A program made the position numbers and the translations under genes. Positions 9,116 through 19,035 of a DNA stretch of 64,000 bases are shown piece by piece. The notes under the pieces were generated by a model. That model saw only the letters and a list, made by a program, of their open reading frames with translations. It was not told the DNA's origin and searched no databases. This DNA is from Halobacteriovorax sp. DA5 (GTDB lineage Bacteria; Bdellovibrionota; Bacteriovoracia; Bacteriovoracales; Bacteriovoracaceae). Numbering within the stretch: the first letter of the stretch is position 1; each line of letters begins with the position of its first letter. The stretch covers positions 248,001-312,000 of the forward strand of contig NZ_PPDJ01000009.1 of the NCBI RefSeq assembly GCF_002903145.1. The letters are read 5' to 3'.

Positions 9116-11791
9116 ATGAAGATAGATTTTAATTCAAAAAATTTATTATCTTTTATCGTACTTGTATTTTGTACGGCCTTCCTAAATATCGCATCAGCAA
9201 CAATTGTTACTCCAGAAGCTCATAATGACTTTCTACGCGTTAAGTTTTTTATTGATAAGAAACTAGTTAATGTAACGAAATCAAGCACAGAGGTATCATT
9301 TTCGACTTTAGATGGTGATGTTTACTCTAAGGTAAAAGATGGGCTGAAGAACTTCTCTTCTTCTAAGTATATCAAGACAATCTCATACACTGAGCCAACG
9401 TCTGGAAATAATGTTTTCACGATTACATTAATGTTAAAGAAGGATGTAGAGGTTTTCTCATTCTATAAAAATCGTGATCGTGCTTACTTTGTCGACTTCT
9501 GGAAAGACGGTGCCGTAAGCAATAAGCAAGCCGCAATTAAAGATGTTTCAACACTTGTGAAAAAGAATGAAGCTTCGGCCCAAGAATCAACTCCAAAATT
9601 TGTAAAAAAAGCTTCCGCTGCAAAGCCAGCTCCGAAGAAAGTTAGAAAAAATGTTGTTAAAAAGGCTCCATCTAAAAAAACGAATCCATATCGTGACTTT
9701 AGATATGGAGCCTCTTTTATCTGGGATTATCAAGCACTTGCACCAGAGCTAAAGACACAAATTTTAACGAATAGAAAAACTGCAGAATACTTCTTTCCAA
9801 TTAAGAACTTTGATTACAATAAGAACGAACAAGAAGCTCATATGCAACTGACACTTAATCTTTATAGAAAAGGTAAGTGGGGACTTATGTATAAGTCGAT
9901 TAAGCTTTATGAGAAGAAATTTCCAAAGTCATATAATCCATACAATGACTACATGAAAGCAAATGCTCTTTTAAGAGAAACACTAGAAAAAGGTGATATT
10001 AAGCCAGTTGATACTGCTGTTTCAATGTACACAAATATTCTTGAAAGAACTGATGTTTATGACTTAAGAAAAGGTATTTATAAATACTTAGTACAGTTTT
10101 ACCGTGAAAAGAAAGACTTCGTTAAGGCCCTTAAGTATGCAAAGAGATTCTTTAGTGATGCAAAAGAAAATTTTGATTATGAAGAATTAGAGTATATGGG
10201 AGAGTATATTCTTTCTTCTCTTGCAAACCTTAATCAAGTTGAGAAAGTAGAAAATTTAATTCAAGATAAGACATTAGTTAAGATCATTTCTAAGCAAAAG
10301 CTTAAAGCGTACGAGATGTACACTTATCTGAGACAAAATGATGAAGAAAAAGTGATTGATGCTTACGAGAACTTTGCAAAAACTACTAAGGGTGAATACC
10401 TACCGTCAATCTACTATAACGCAGCTGAAGCTTACTTTAGAACTTCTCAATATGAAAAAGCATTTAGAATTTACGATACTTTCATCGCTAAATATTCATA
10501 TGTGAGTGAAGCGGCTCAAGCAAGACTTCGTATGGCCCTTATTGCTGATCTACAGGATCGGCCAAAGAATGAAGTACTAGAGCTTTATAAGAATGCAATT
10601 AATAGAGCTCAAAACCAAGAAGTGAGCCTTGAGGCCCGTATTCGTTATGTAGGTCTTCGTACAATTAGAAAGTTTAAGCCTGATTCAAAAGATATTGAAA
10701 CAAGAGTTTTCCTTGATAAGGGTACTGATAAGAAACTTAATAAAGAACTCGAAATGCTACTTTGGCAAACTCGTTTAAGAACGTTCATTGTTGATGGACA
10801 GTATGAAGAGGCCCTGACTTTCTTAACAGCTCTACCTATTGCAGGAATGAAAATTAGTGAAAAGAAGGTTTTTGAAGCTGATGGTGCAGAAATTGTGTAC
10901 GGGATCATTAAGTCTAACTTTGATGAAGGAAAATTTGCTCGTGCTATCCGCGCTTGGGAAATCTACAAAGATACTTATTTTGCTAAGATCGGTGCAGACC
11001 CTGAAATACAATTTATTATCGCGAAATCGTATATAAATCTTACACTGTGGGACGGATTTCAAAAAATGTATGAGAAAATGATAGCGAGCAAAAAGGAAAC
11101 TGCTCATACTTTCCCTCTATGGGTTTCTCGCAAGGAAGTTAAGAAATTGGACTTGTATAAAAACGAGCTACAAATTCTAAGAAATCTAAAGCTAAAAAAT
11201 TACTCTTCAGTAGATCGTATTATCGCGAGTACAGAAAAAGACTACCCAGGATTCGAAAAGATCACATTCTATAAAGCTCTAGCTCACTATAAGAGAGGAG
11301 AGTTTTCAAAAGCTGAAAAAGAGTATGAGAAATTCTACGCAAGTGGAACAAATGCAAATTCAATTGATGCTAAAGACCTTGTTGACTCAATCCAGTTTTA
11401 CCTTGAATCAATCTATGAGAGTAAGAAGTTCGATAAATACCTGAAGGTATCAACTGCACTTCTAAAAGATGCTAGCTCATTCCAGATCGCTGATACAGTT
11501 GTTGAGGGATTAAGAGAAAGAGTAAATTACCAAAGAATTGAAATCCTATTTAAGAATACAGATAAGATTGCTGCAGATGAGGCAAGAACATTCTTAAATG
11601 AGTATAAAACTTCTCTTTATAAAAACCGTGTGAAGTTCTTATTAGGAAAGGAAAGCCTAAGAATGAATGATTTCACAACTGGGGAAAAGTTATTAAATGA
11701 AATACTTTCAGATAGTGAAGCTAAAGATTATCTGAAAGAGTTGGCCAGGACAGAGCTGACATTAATTAACTTGAAAAAACGTACACTATAA
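9116..11791 (+). CDS. Secreted tetratricopeptide-repeat protein preceding the flagellar operon
   Basis: The frame is open from an ATG at 9035. The ATG at 9116 is preferred because it follows GGAAG by 10 bases and begins a clear signal peptide (hydrophobic LLSFIVLVFCTAFLNIASA). The product is 891 residues. The first 130 or so mature residues form a beta-rich domain reminiscent of AMIN-like periplasmic modules. Next come a Lys/Ala/Pro-rich linker and a long array of helical TPR-like repeats up to the C-terminus, for example ITFYKALAHYKRGEFSKAEK. It is likely a periplasmic scaffold. Its position 42 bases before the flagellar genes suggests a motility-related function, but this is not shown. Confidence 0.8.
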   Translation: MKIDFNSKNLLSFIVLVFCTAFLNIASATIVTPEAHNDFLRVKFFIDKKLVNVTKSSTEVSFSTLDGDVYSKVKDGLKNFSSSKYIKTISYTEPTSGNNVFTITLMLKKDVEVFSFYKNRDRAYFVDFWKDGAVSNKQAAIKDVSTLVKKNEASAQESTPKFVKKASAAKPAPKKVRKNVVKKAPSKKTNPYRDFRYGASFIWDYQALAPELKTQILTNRKTAEYFFPIKNFDYNKNEQEAHMQLTLNLYRKGKWGLMYKSIKLYEKKFPKSYNPYNDYMKANALLRETLEKGDIKPVDTAVSMYTNILERTDVYDLRKGIYKYLVQFYREKKDFVKALKYAKRFFSDAKENFDYEELEYMGEYILSSLANLNQVEKVENLIQDKTLVKIISKQKLKAYEMYTYLRQNDEEKVIDAYENFAKTTKGEYLPSIYYNAAEAYFRTSQYEKAFRIYDTFIAKYSYVSEAAQARLRMALIADLQDRPKNEVLELYKNAINRAQNQEVSLEARIRYVGLRTIRKFKPDSKDIETRVFLDKGTDKKLNKELEMLLWQTRLRTFIVDGQYEEALTFLTALPIAGMKISEKKVFEADGAEIVYGIIKSNFDEGKFARAIRAWEIYKDTYFAKIGADPEIQFIIAKSYINLTLWDGFQKMYEKMIASKKETAHTFPLWVSRKEVKKLDLYKNELQILRNLKLKNYSSVDRIIASTEKDYPGFEKITFYKALAHYKRGEFSKAEKEYEKFYASGTNANSIDAKDLVDSIQFYLESIYESKKFDKYLKVSTALLKDASSFQIADTVVEGLRERVNYQRIEILFKNTDKIAADEARTFLNEYKTSLYKNRVKFLLGKESLRMNDFTTGEKLLNEILSDSEAKDYLKELARTELTLINLKKRTL

Positions 11792-11833
11792 AATTTTAGC
11801 CCACGGATCGGGCAATGACAGACAGGAGGTCAG

Positions 11834-12766
11834 ATGAATACGTTTACAGCAGAAATTTTCGGACAAGATCCTAAAATTGTTAAAGCACTCAAAGTTGCAA
11901 ACAATGTTGCTGTTACAAAAGCACCAGTACTTATCGTTGGTGAAGCAGGTGTTGGTAAGAAGACACTAGCTGGTTTTATCCATGAAAATTCAACAAGACA
12001 GGGAAAGCCATTTGTAACTGTAGACTGCGCAGCAGAAGCAAACCAAGTTGAGAATGAGATCTTAGGTTATAGAGACCCCGAAACAGGACGTTTCATTAAA
12101 GGTGCATTCGAAAACGCTAACGGTGGAACTGTTGTTCTAGTTAATGTTGATGGTCTAGAAGATACTTTTCAAAAGAAGCTTCACAAGATTCTTGGTGAAT
12201 TAACTGATTATGAAATTGATGTAAGAATGGTTGCTACAACAACTAAGAACTTATCTAAGCTTGTTGGTGCAGGTCGTTTTTACCGTGGACTATATACTTT
12301 CATTTCATCTAACTCAATCACTCTAACTCCACTTAGAGAGAGAGTAGGTGACCTAGAGTACATCGCAAAAAATATTATCAAAACTACTCTTGGTGGTGCA
12401 GAAGTTAGCGTTCAAGACGATGCTATGAATAAGATTCTTTCTCACTACTGGACTCACAATGTAAAAGAACTTAAGGCAGTAATTGAAAATGCTCTTGCAA
12501 ACTTTGAAGGAGATGAAGTTTCAGCTGAACACCTTGAGATCGGTGAGAAGAAAGCAGTAAATGTTATCTCTGAAGATGATTCAGAAGGAATCAGACTAAT
12601 GTCTCTTAAAGAAGCTGAAAAGCTACTTATCAAGAAGGCACTTATCCATACTTCTGAAAACAGAACTCAAGCTGCAAAGATTCTTGGTGTTTCAATTAGA
12701 ACACTAAGAAACAAAATCAATGAGTACCGTGGTGACGGAAACTCATACTTTGTTAACTTAAGATAA
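11834..12766 (+). CDS. Degenerate sigma-54-activator-like AAA+ protein with Fis-type DNA-binding domain
   Basis: The 310-residue protein has no receiver domain. Walker A GEAGVGKKT is intact at 36-44, and the C-terminal helix-turn-helix (RTQAAKILGVSIRTLRNKIN, about 276-295) is good. The GAFTGA loop that touches sigma-54 is replaced by KGAFENA (about 89-95). The Walker B DE pair is missing (TVVLVNVDG near 99-107). It therefore probably cannot remodel sigma-54 in the usual way and may act as a DNA-binding modulator. A strong AGGAGGT lies before the ATG. It ends nine bases before flgB, so it is likely the first gene of the flagellar operon. Confidence 0.8.
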   Translation: MNTFTAEIFGQDPKIVKALKVANNVAVTKAPVLIVGEAGVGKKTLAGFIHENSTRQGKPFVTVDCAAEANQVENEILGYRDPETGRFIKGAFENANGGTVVLVNVDGLEDTFQKKLHKILGELTDYEIDVRMVATTTKNLSKLVGAGRFYRGLYTFISSNSITLTPLRERVGDLEYIAKNIIKTTLGGAEVSVQDDAMNKILSHYWTHNVKELKAVIENALANFEGDEVSAEHLEIGEKKAVNVISEDDSEGIRLMSLKEAEKLLIKKALIHTSENRTQAAKILGVSIRTLRNKINEYRGDGNSYFVNLR

Positions 12767-12775
12767 GGTTTCATC

Positions 12776-13183
12776 ATGAGGGTTGAGGATAAGACATTAA
12801 AAGCACTAGCTGCATCTTTGAATTTAAGGCAGATCCGACATGAGGTCTTAACTTCGAATATCGCTAATGCAGATACACCTGGCTATAAAGCAAAGCGAGT
12901 TGACTTTGAAGAAGCACTTGCAAGAGCTTTAGACGTTGATGGGAATCTTGAAATGTTGACCTCTGAAGAGAAACACTTTGACGTTGGCAATGGTGGTTTT
13001 GAAAATCTTCAACCTGAAATTTATGATGATCCAAATGGAATCGTCTCTGAAGACGGGAATACTGTCGACAGAGACGCTGAAATGGCCAAAATGGCAGAAA
13101 ATAAAATTTTGTATGATGCATCGGTAAAGTTACTGAATAAGAAACTTGGGATGCTGAAATATACAATTAACTCTGAAAAATAG
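12776..13183 (+). CDS. flgB: Flagellar basal-body rod protein FlgB
   Basis: FlgB is a proximal rod subunit exported through the flagellar type III apparatus into the periplasm. The 135-residue length is normal. The N-terminus carries the rod-family pattern RQIRHEVLTSNIANADTPGYKAKR at about 19-42, in which the SNIANADTPGYKA motif is diagnostic. A helical C-terminus (YDASVKLLNKKLGMLKY) completes the coiled-coil. It starts nine bases after the activator-like gene and is followed 14 bases later by flgC. Confidence 0.95.
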   Translation: MRVEDKTLKALAASLNLRQIRHEVLTSNIANADTPGYKAKRVDFEEALARALDVDGNLEMLTSEEKHFDVGNGGFENLQPEIYDDPNGIVSEDGNTVDRDAEMAKMAENKILYDASVKLLNKKLGMLKYTINSEK

Positions 13184-13197
13184 AGTAGGGGGAGATA

Positions 13198-13641
13198 ATG
13201 GATTTACTAACGAGTTTAAAAATTAGTTCATCAGGTGTTGCTGCAAATAAGAAGCGCATGGCCGCGATTTCTTCAAATATTGCTAATGCACAGACTACAA
13301 GAACGGCCGAAGGTGGTCCATATCGTAAGAAAGAAGTTGCTTTTGGAAGCGAGCCAGCTCGTGAAAGCTTTTCTGATATTTTAGAAGGTGAGATGGGCGA
13401 AGTAGCACAATCTGTTCATGCAACAGAAGTTGTTTCGAGCGATAAGCCACCAATCTTAAAATATGAACCAAATCACCCTGATGCAAATGAGCAAGGGTAT
13501 GTTGCCTATCCAAATATTAATGTAATGGAAGAGATGGCAGACATGATTTCAGCTTCAAGAAGTTATGAAGCGAATATTAACGTAATGAATACGACTAAGA
13601 GTATGGCGATGAAAGCGCTTGAAATTGGAAGTGGAAACTAA
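13198..13641 (+). CDS. flgC: Flagellar basal-body rod protein FlgC
   Basis: FlgC is a proximal rod protein that assembles with FlgB, FlgF and FliE on the MS ring. The 147-residue product has the N-terminal motif RMAAISSNIANAQTTRT and the C-terminal rod signature VNVMEEMADMI-like segment (INVMEEMADMISASRSYEAN, about 109-128). A GGGGGAG-rich Shine-Dalgarno lies just before the ATG. It belongs to the flg/fli operon. Confidence 0.95.
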   Translation: MDLLTSLKISSSGVAANKKRMAAISSNIANAQTTRTAEGGPYRKKEVAFGSEPARESFSDILEGEMGEVAQSVHATEVVSSDKPPILKYEPNHPDANEQGYVAYPNINVMEEMADMISASRSYEANINVMNTTKSMAMKALEIGSGN

Positions 13642-13667
13642 GAAGTATAAAGGAAAGGGGTTAAACC

Positions 13668-14030
13668 ATGGCGATCAATAATATTACTACAATGAATGAC
13701 GTCTTTAACTCACATAAAATGCGCGAGTGGACTAGTCCAACTGGTGGCGCGGAAGAATTCAAATTAGAGGGCTTCGATGAGCTATCTAAGGTTACTCCAT
13801 CTGAGAAGAGTCAGTCTTTTTCTGAACTTTTAGCAAATCAGATCATGGATGTTAACAATTTACAAAAAGAAGCTAACACAGCTATTGAAAAATTAGTAAG
13901 TGGTGAAAGTAAGAATATCCACGAAACAATGCTAGCTGTTGAAAGAGCTGAAATTGCTTTTAAGACAATGAACCAAGTTCGTAACAAAGTAATTGATGCT
14001 TATAAAGAAGTAATGAGAATGCAAGTCTAG
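13668..14030 (+). CDS. fliE: Flagellar hook-basal body complex protein FliE
   Basis: FliE joins the MS ring to the rod. The 120-residue protein has the conserved C-terminal part: SFSELLANQIMDVNNLQKEA, then IHETMLAVERAEIAFKTMNQ and RNKVIDAYKEVMRMQV, which is the typical FliE ending. The N-terminal 45 residues are variable. A good AAGGGG motif precedes the ATG. It sits between flgC and fliF as in many flagellar operons. Confidence 0.94.
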   Translation: MAINNITTMNDVFNSHKMREWTSPTGGAEEFKLEGFDELSKVTPSEKSQSFSELLANQIMDVNNLQKEANTAIEKLVSGESKNIHETMLAVERAEIAFKTMNQVRNKVIDAYKEVMRMQV

Positions 14031-14098
14031 TTAATAACTAGTTGTTAATGATCTCTTAGTTTAGGATGAATTAAGAGTTTCAGGTGTCAGGAGGATAC

Positions 14099-15760
14099 GT
14101 GAAAGATTTTTTCGATAAAATGCTTAGAAACTTCAAAGAGTTCTACGGAGAACTTGATGCAGGAAAGAAGATTTCTCTCTTTGCTGTTACTGGGGTTATT
14201 CTAGTCTTCCTACTAGGTGTTGTCCTTTGGGCCACTCATACTAACTATAAAGTTCTTTACTCTGATCTTAATAAAGAAGATATGACTAAAGTTGAAGTCT
14301 TCTTAAGTCAGAACAATGTTGAGAAGAAGACATCTGCAGATGGTAAAACAATTAGTATCCCTGAAGATATGATTGAAACTGTCCGTCTTAAAATGATGAC
14401 TTCTGGTTTTTCATTTTCTGGAACAGTAGGGTATGAAGTATTTGATAATCAATCTTTTGGTACAACTTCATTTGTTCAAAAAGTAAATAAGCAAAGAGCA
14501 CTTGAAGGTGAGCTGATTAAGACGATTAAGCACCTAAGAGGTGTTAAAAGAGCACGTGTTCACTTAAATATTCCTGAATCTTCTCCGTTTGTATCTGAGA
14601 AGAAACCACCAACGGCCTCAGTTGTTCTTGAGCTAAACCGTGGTGTTACTCTAACAGAACAAGAGATTAAAGGTATTTCTTCACTTGTTGCTTCATCTGT
14701 AGAAGGAATGAGAGGAGAAGGTGTTGTCATCTTAGATCACAGAGGAAAGAAGCTTTCTGAAAATATCGGTGATGCTATGACTGCTAATACTGCAAATCGT
14801 CTTGCTCTTGAGTCTAAATTAAATAGAAAGTATGAAAAACAAATTGAAGATATTTTAACTAGAGTAGTAGGTGCAGGAAAGGTAATTGCTAAAGTTTCTG
14901 TTGATATGGACTTTACTGAAAGTGTATCGACTCAAACAACTTACGATTCTGAAAATAAGGCAGTTCTCTCTGAAGTAACAAATACTCAAAACCTTCAAGG
15001 CTCACGTCCTTCTCCACAAGGTATTCCTGGAGCACGTTCAAATCTACCTGGAGAGCAGCCTCAACCAGGTGTTCCTGAGACAAGAAATGACGTTAAAAAA
15101 GAACTAGCAACTCGTAACTATAATGTTCCAAAGAAAGTTACTCGTTCAAAATCACCAACTGCATCTGTTAGAAAAATCTCTGCTGCAGTAATGGTTGACG
15201 GTAAACGTGTAACACAATCGCTAGATGGTAAGACGGTAACTAAGTATGAGCCATGGTCGGAAGCTGATATTGCAAATTTTCAAGCGATCGTTGCTTCAAC
15301 TCTAGGTATTGATAACCGTCGTGGTGATGTTATCACAATTAAGAATATGGAGTTTCAACAAGAAGATCTTGAGGCCATTGATGCTCTTATGCGTGAGCGT
15401 GAAAATAGAGAGTTAATCAAGAATATCTTCAAGTATCTTGCAATTGGTTTAACGATCTCACTATTCTTCTTTGTAGTTGTTCGTCCGTTTATCCAGTGGG
15501 TAACAGACAACGCAGTAGAAACTGTTGAAGATTTCTTACCAAGAACTCTAGAAGAACTAGAAAAGGTTCAAGCAAATCAAAAACTACCTGGACTTGAGGA
15601 TGCTCTTCCACAGATTGAAGAAAAGCTTAATCCAGAGAAAATTGAAGGGAATATGCTACGTGAGAAGATTATTTCACTGGTTGAAGGAAACCCTGCAAAA
15701 GCGGCACAGATTGTGCATGATATGATTCATAGTACGGAATCTGATAAGCAGATTGCGTAA
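14099..15760 (+). CDS. fliF: Flagellar MS-ring protein FliF
   Basis: FliF forms the inner-membrane MS ring that carries the rod and rotor. I chose GTG at 14099, four bases after AGGAGG (14089-14094). A GTG at 14084 is also in frame but has no ribosome site. The 553 residues show a first membrane span near 24-44 (LFAVTGVILVFLLGVVLWA) and ring-building motifs such as KQRALEGELIKTIKHLRGV. A Pro/Gly-rich linker follows (RPSPQGIPGARSNLPGEQPQ), then a second span near 445-465. The last residues (NPEKIEGNMLREKIISLVEG) form the FliG-binding tail. Confidence 0.95.
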   Translation: MKDFFDKMLRNFKEFYGELDAGKKISLFAVTGVILVFLLGVVLWATHTNYKVLYSDLNKEDMTKVEVFLSQNNVEKKTSADGKTISIPEDMIETVRLKMMTSGFSFSGTVGYEVFDNQSFGTTSFVQKVNKQRALEGELIKTIKHLRGVKRARVHLNIPESSPFVSEKKPPTASVVLELNRGVTLTEQEIKGISSLVASSVEGMRGEGVVILDHRGKKLSENIGDAMTANTANRLALESKLNRKYEKQIEDILTRVVGAGKVIAKVSVDMDFTESVSTQTTYDSENKAVLSEVTNTQNLQGSRPSPQGIPGARSNLPGEQPQPGVPETRNDVKKELATRNYNVPKKVTRSKSPTASVRKISAAVMVDGKRVTQSLDGKTVTKYEPWSEADIANFQAIVASTLGIDNRRGDVITIKNMEFQQEDLEAIDALMRERENRELIKNIFKYLAIGLTISLFFFVVVRPFIQWVTDNAVETVEDFLPRTLEELEKVQANQKLPGLEDALPQIEEKLNPEKIEGNMLREKIISLVEGNPAKAAQIVHDMIHSTESDKQIA

Positions 15761-15805
15761 TGAGAATAGTAAATAATAGAGCCCTTTAAGGAAGAGGAGA
15801 GAAAA

Positions 15806-16837
15806 GTGGCCGATCAATCATTAGACCCAGATGTAGAATACTCGCTACTATCAGGACAGGACAAAGCAGCACTTCTGCTTAGTTCTCTTGGTGTGAGTAC
15901 GACGCAACTTATATTCGCACATATGCGCGATAACGACGTAAAACGTCTTATCAATGCGATGTCTAATGTTAAGAAGGCGCCAATTTGGATGATCAAGCGT
16001 GTTTTAGAGGAGTTCTACTCTGAACTAAACGAAGAAAATGATCTACTTTTCTCTGATAACTCATCTCGTGACTTTATTGTTAATGCTCTTGGTGAAGATC
16101 GTGCTAAGCAACTTCTTGGTCAAATCATTGATGTTGGTGCCAATCAGACACTAGAATCACTGGAGCTAGTTGATACTAGAACACTTGCTAACTTCCTAAT
16201 TAATGAGCACCCACAAACAATTGCGCTTATTATTGCTCACTTATCAGCAGAGCGTAAGGTTGATGTCCTAAGACGTCTTCCTGAGGGACTTCAGGCCGAA
16301 GTTGTATTAAGGGTAGCAAACCTTGACTTCGTTTCTCCTGAACTTATTGCACAACTTGATGATGTTCTTAAGACTGAACTTTCTACACTTGGAACAATTG
16401 ATACAAATCAACTTGGTGGTGTTGAACCTATCGCAGATATGCTTAACCTTATGGATAAGAATTCTGAGAAGAATATTATGGGACGAGTTGAGGAAAAAGA
16501 CCCAGAACTTGCAGAAGAAATTCGTAAGCTTATGTTTGTTTTCGAAGACCTTGTCTATGTTGATGATCGTGGTATTCAAGCACTTCTTAAAGAAGTTGAT
16601 CAGCAAAAACTTGTTATTGCTCTTAAAACGGCACCTGAAGAAATTAAAGCGAAGCTGTTTAGAAATATGTCTAACCGTGCAGCAACTCTTCTACAGGAAG
16701 ATTTGGATGCTCTTGGGCCGACAAAACTTTCTGATGTTGAAAAAGCTCAAGCAGAGATCGTTCACAAATGTAAAGAACTTGAACAACAAGGTAAGGCGTT
16801 TATCTCACGTGGTGGAGATGGCGATGCCCTTGTATAA
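15806..16837 (+). CDS. fliG: Flagellar motor switch protein FliG
   Basis: FliG is the rotor protein that contacts the stator and sets rotation direction. The 343-residue length is standard. Visible hallmarks include LSGQDKAALLLSSLG at the N-terminus, EHPQTIALIIAHL in the middle domain, the VLRRLPEGLQAEVVLRVA segment, and the C-terminal FRNMSNRAATLLQEDLDALG stretch that bears the charged motor residues. The start is GTG at 15806 behind GAGGAGA. It follows fliF by 45 bases and is part of the same operon. Confidence 0.96.
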   Translation: MADQSLDPDVEYSLLSGQDKAALLLSSLGVSTTQLIFAHMRDNDVKRLINAMSNVKKAPIWMIKRVLEEFYSELNEENDLLFSDNSSRDFIVNALGEDRAKQLLGQIIDVGANQTLESLELVDTRTLANFLINEHPQTIALIIAHLSAERKVDVLRRLPEGLQAEVVLRVANLDFVSPELIAQLDDVLKTELSTLGTIDTNQLGGVEPIADMLNLMDKNSEKNIMGRVEEKDPELAEEIRKLMFVFEDLVYVDDRGIQALLKEVDQQKLVIALKTAPEEIKAKLFRNMSNRAATLLQEDLDALGPTKLSDVEKAQAEIVHKCKELEQQGKAFISRGGDGDALV

Positions 16838-16857
16838 GATAAGGTTAGTAGCTTAGT

Positions 16858-17673
16858 ATGACTCGTGAAGTAAAAGAATATGAATTTCACTCTTTCTCTC
16901 AAAAACCTCTGAACTCTAGTGTTGAGGATTTTGAGTTTCAAGATTTCGAAGGAATGTCGATTCGTGAAATCGAAGAGAAGCAAAAGATTATTCGCGTTGA
17001 AAGACAAATGGCCAAAGATACTGGTTTTGACTTAAATCCAATTGTTCACGAGCATAGAGGTGTGCGAGCACAGGAAGAAGATGATTTTGCTAGGGCCGTA
17101 CAAGAAGAAGTGGCCCGTCAAGTTGAAGCTGTTAAAGAGGACGCTTATCGTGAAGGGTTAGAGCTTGGACGAGAGCAAGGACGTGAAGAAGTTAAGGTTG
17201 AACTTGCTGGAGCAGCGGAAGAGAAGATTCTTCTTTTAAACGATATGGTTTCAGAAGTTCTTAGTACTCAAGTAGGACTTCTTTCTGCACAGAAAATGCA
17301 AACATATACACTACTTAGAACAATCGCAAAGTGGATTGTTTTAAAAGAGCTTAAAGATGATGGGGAATATATTATTCGTCTTCTCGAAAAGCTTATTGTC
17401 GAAGCACAAACAAAAGAAAACCTTCTTATTAGAGTCAATGAAAAGCATTTCGAACAAATGCCAGAGGTTTTAGAAGTTGTTCAAGCAAAACTTGGAGAGC
17501 TTACTAACACTCGTGTCGAAATTGACTTTGATATCGAGGCACCTGGTATTGTCGTTGAATCTCAAAACGGTATTGTCAATGGTAGCTTAAAGACTCAACT
17601 TGATAGTCTAGATAAGTTATTTGAAGCAGTAGGCTTAGCAAGTTCAGAGGACGACTCGGATGAATCACAATAA
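16858..17673 (+). CDS. fliH: Flagellar export ATPase regulator FliH
   Basis: FliH is the stator-like partner of the FliI ATPase at the export gate. The 271-residue protein shows a variable N-terminus, then a GxxxG-type helix rich in Glu/Arg/Gly (EDAYREGLELGREQGREE, about 95-112). The C-terminal domain follows (IAKWIVLKELKDDGEYIIRL) and ends with IVNGSLKTQLDSLDKLF, which is typical of FliH/YscL. Its end overlaps the start of fliI by 14 bases, consistent with coupled synthesis of the partner. Confidence 0.9.
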   Translation: MTREVKEYEFHSFSQKPLNSSVEDFEFQDFEGMSIREIEEKQKIIRVERQMAKDTGFDLNPIVHEHRGVRAQEEDDFARAVQEEVARQVEAVKEDAYREGLELGREQGREEVKVELAGAAEEKILLLNDMVSEVLSTQVGLLSAQKMQTYTLLRTIAKWIVLKELKDDGEYIIRLLEKLIVEAQTKENLLIRVNEKHFEQMPEVLEVVQAKLGELTNTRVEIDFDIEAPGIVVESQNGIVNGSLKTQLDSLDKLFEAVGLASSEDDSDESQ

Positions 17674-19030
17674 TTTTTCAACATTAGACCTTGAAGCAAT
17701 TCATAAGGCATATGAATACGCAACTCCTTACCAAAAAGTAGGGAAGGTTTGTGCATCAAAGGGTATGCTTTATGAAGTAAACCTATCACGTGCCGTTATT
17801 GGTTCAAACGTCGAGTTTGTTACTGAATTTGGTGATCGTTGTCTTGGAGAGGTCGTTTCAATCGATGGCCCAAAATGTTTAACAATGCCTTATTCTGAAA
17901 TCGCAGGGATTAACTCAGAAACAAAAGTATACTTAAAAGAGCTTGTTACAAAGGTTAACGTTGGAGAGCAATATCTAGGTCGTGTTATCGACTTCCAAGG
18001 AAACCCAATCGATGGAAAGGGCCCGATTAAAAGATCTAATGAAGTGAGATCTATTTTTGGTGAGTCTATTAATCCATTAGAGCGTCCACCAATTTGTGAA
18101 ATGCTAGATACTGGTGTTAATGCAATTAATGCTTTTATGACAGCTGGAAAAGGACAACGTTTAGCTATTATGGCCGGTTCTGGTGTTGGTAAGTCAGTAA
18201 CACTTGGTATGGTTGCGCAAAAGTCATCAGCTGATGTTAATATTATCGCTCTAATTGGAGAGCGTGGCCGTGAGGTTCGTGAATTTATCGAACATGACTT
18301 AGGTGAAGAAGGTTTAAAGAAATCAATCGTTGTAGTTGCAACTTCTGATACTTCTGCACTTATTCGTATGAAGGCCGCTTATGTTGCTACAACATTTGCA
18401 GAATATTTTAGAGATCAAAATCAAGATGTTCTCTTAATGATGGATTCGATTACACGTTTTGCTATGGCCTCACGTGAAATTTCTTTAAGTGCTGGAGATC
18501 CTCCAGGTCAAAAGGGTTACACTCCAACTGTATTTGCACAGCTTCCAAAATTAATGGAGCGCGCGGGAACAAAAGCTGAGGCTGGTACCATTACTGGGAT
18601 CTATACTGTTCTTGTAGAAGGGGGAGATATGGATGAACCGATTGCAGATGCCGTAAGGGGGATCAGTGATGGACACATTATTTTATCTCGTGCTCTTGCA
18701 TCAAAAAATCAATTCCCTGCAATTGATGTTTTACAGTCATTATCAAGGGTAATGAATAAAGTTGTTTCTAGCGAACATAGAGTAGTCGCAGGACATATGC
18801 GAGATCTTATGTCAGCTTATCGAGATAACGAAGATCTAATTAACGTTGGAGCTTATTCAAAAGGTTCAAACCCTAAGGTTGATAAGGCGATGATTATCAT
18901 TGATCAACTAAATGATCTACTAAAACAAATGCAAGGTGAGGACCATTATCAATCAATTGATGAACTATATGATTCGATGGTTGGACTCGCAAAGTATGCA
19001 GAAGAGGCTTATAACTCATATGAGGAGTAA
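17660..19030 (+). CDS. fliI: Flagellum-specific ATPase FliI
   Basis: FliI powers and orders flagellar protein export and is related to the F1 beta subunit. The 456 residues include Walker A GSGVGKS at about 173-179, the segment GERGREVREFIEHDLGEEGL, the Walker B-like DVLLMMDSITRFAMA, and the family stretch SAGDPPGQKGYTPTVFAQL. The ATG at 17660 lies inside the end of fliH. Confidence 0.97.
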   Translation: MNHNNFSTLDLEAIHKAYEYATPYQKVGKVCASKGMLYEVNLSRAVIGSNVEFVTEFGDRCLGEVVSIDGPKCLTMPYSEIAGINSETKVYLKELVTKVNVGEQYLGRVIDFQGNPIDGKGPIKRSNEVRSIFGESINPLERPPICEMLDTGVNAINAFMTAGKGQRLAIMAGSGVGKSVTLGMVAQKSSADVNIIALIGERGREVREFIEHDLGEEGLKKSIVVVATSDTSALIRMKAAYVATTFAEYFRDQNQDVLLMMDSITRFAMASREISLSAGDPPGQKGYTPTVFAQLPKLMERAGTKAEAGTITGIYTVLVEGGDMDEPIADAVRGISDGHIILSRALASKNQFPAIDVLQSLSRVMNKVVSSEHRVVAGHMRDLMSAYRDNEDLINVGAYSKGSNPKVDKAMIIIDQLNDLLKQMQGEDHYQSIDELYDSMVGLAKYAEEAYNSYEE

Positions 19031-19035
19031 TATAA

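Noticed and set aside
16323..16856. 177-codon frame inside fliG
   Set aside because: It is the +1 shadow of fliG and its Leu/Lys-rich composition is typical of a frame shadow.
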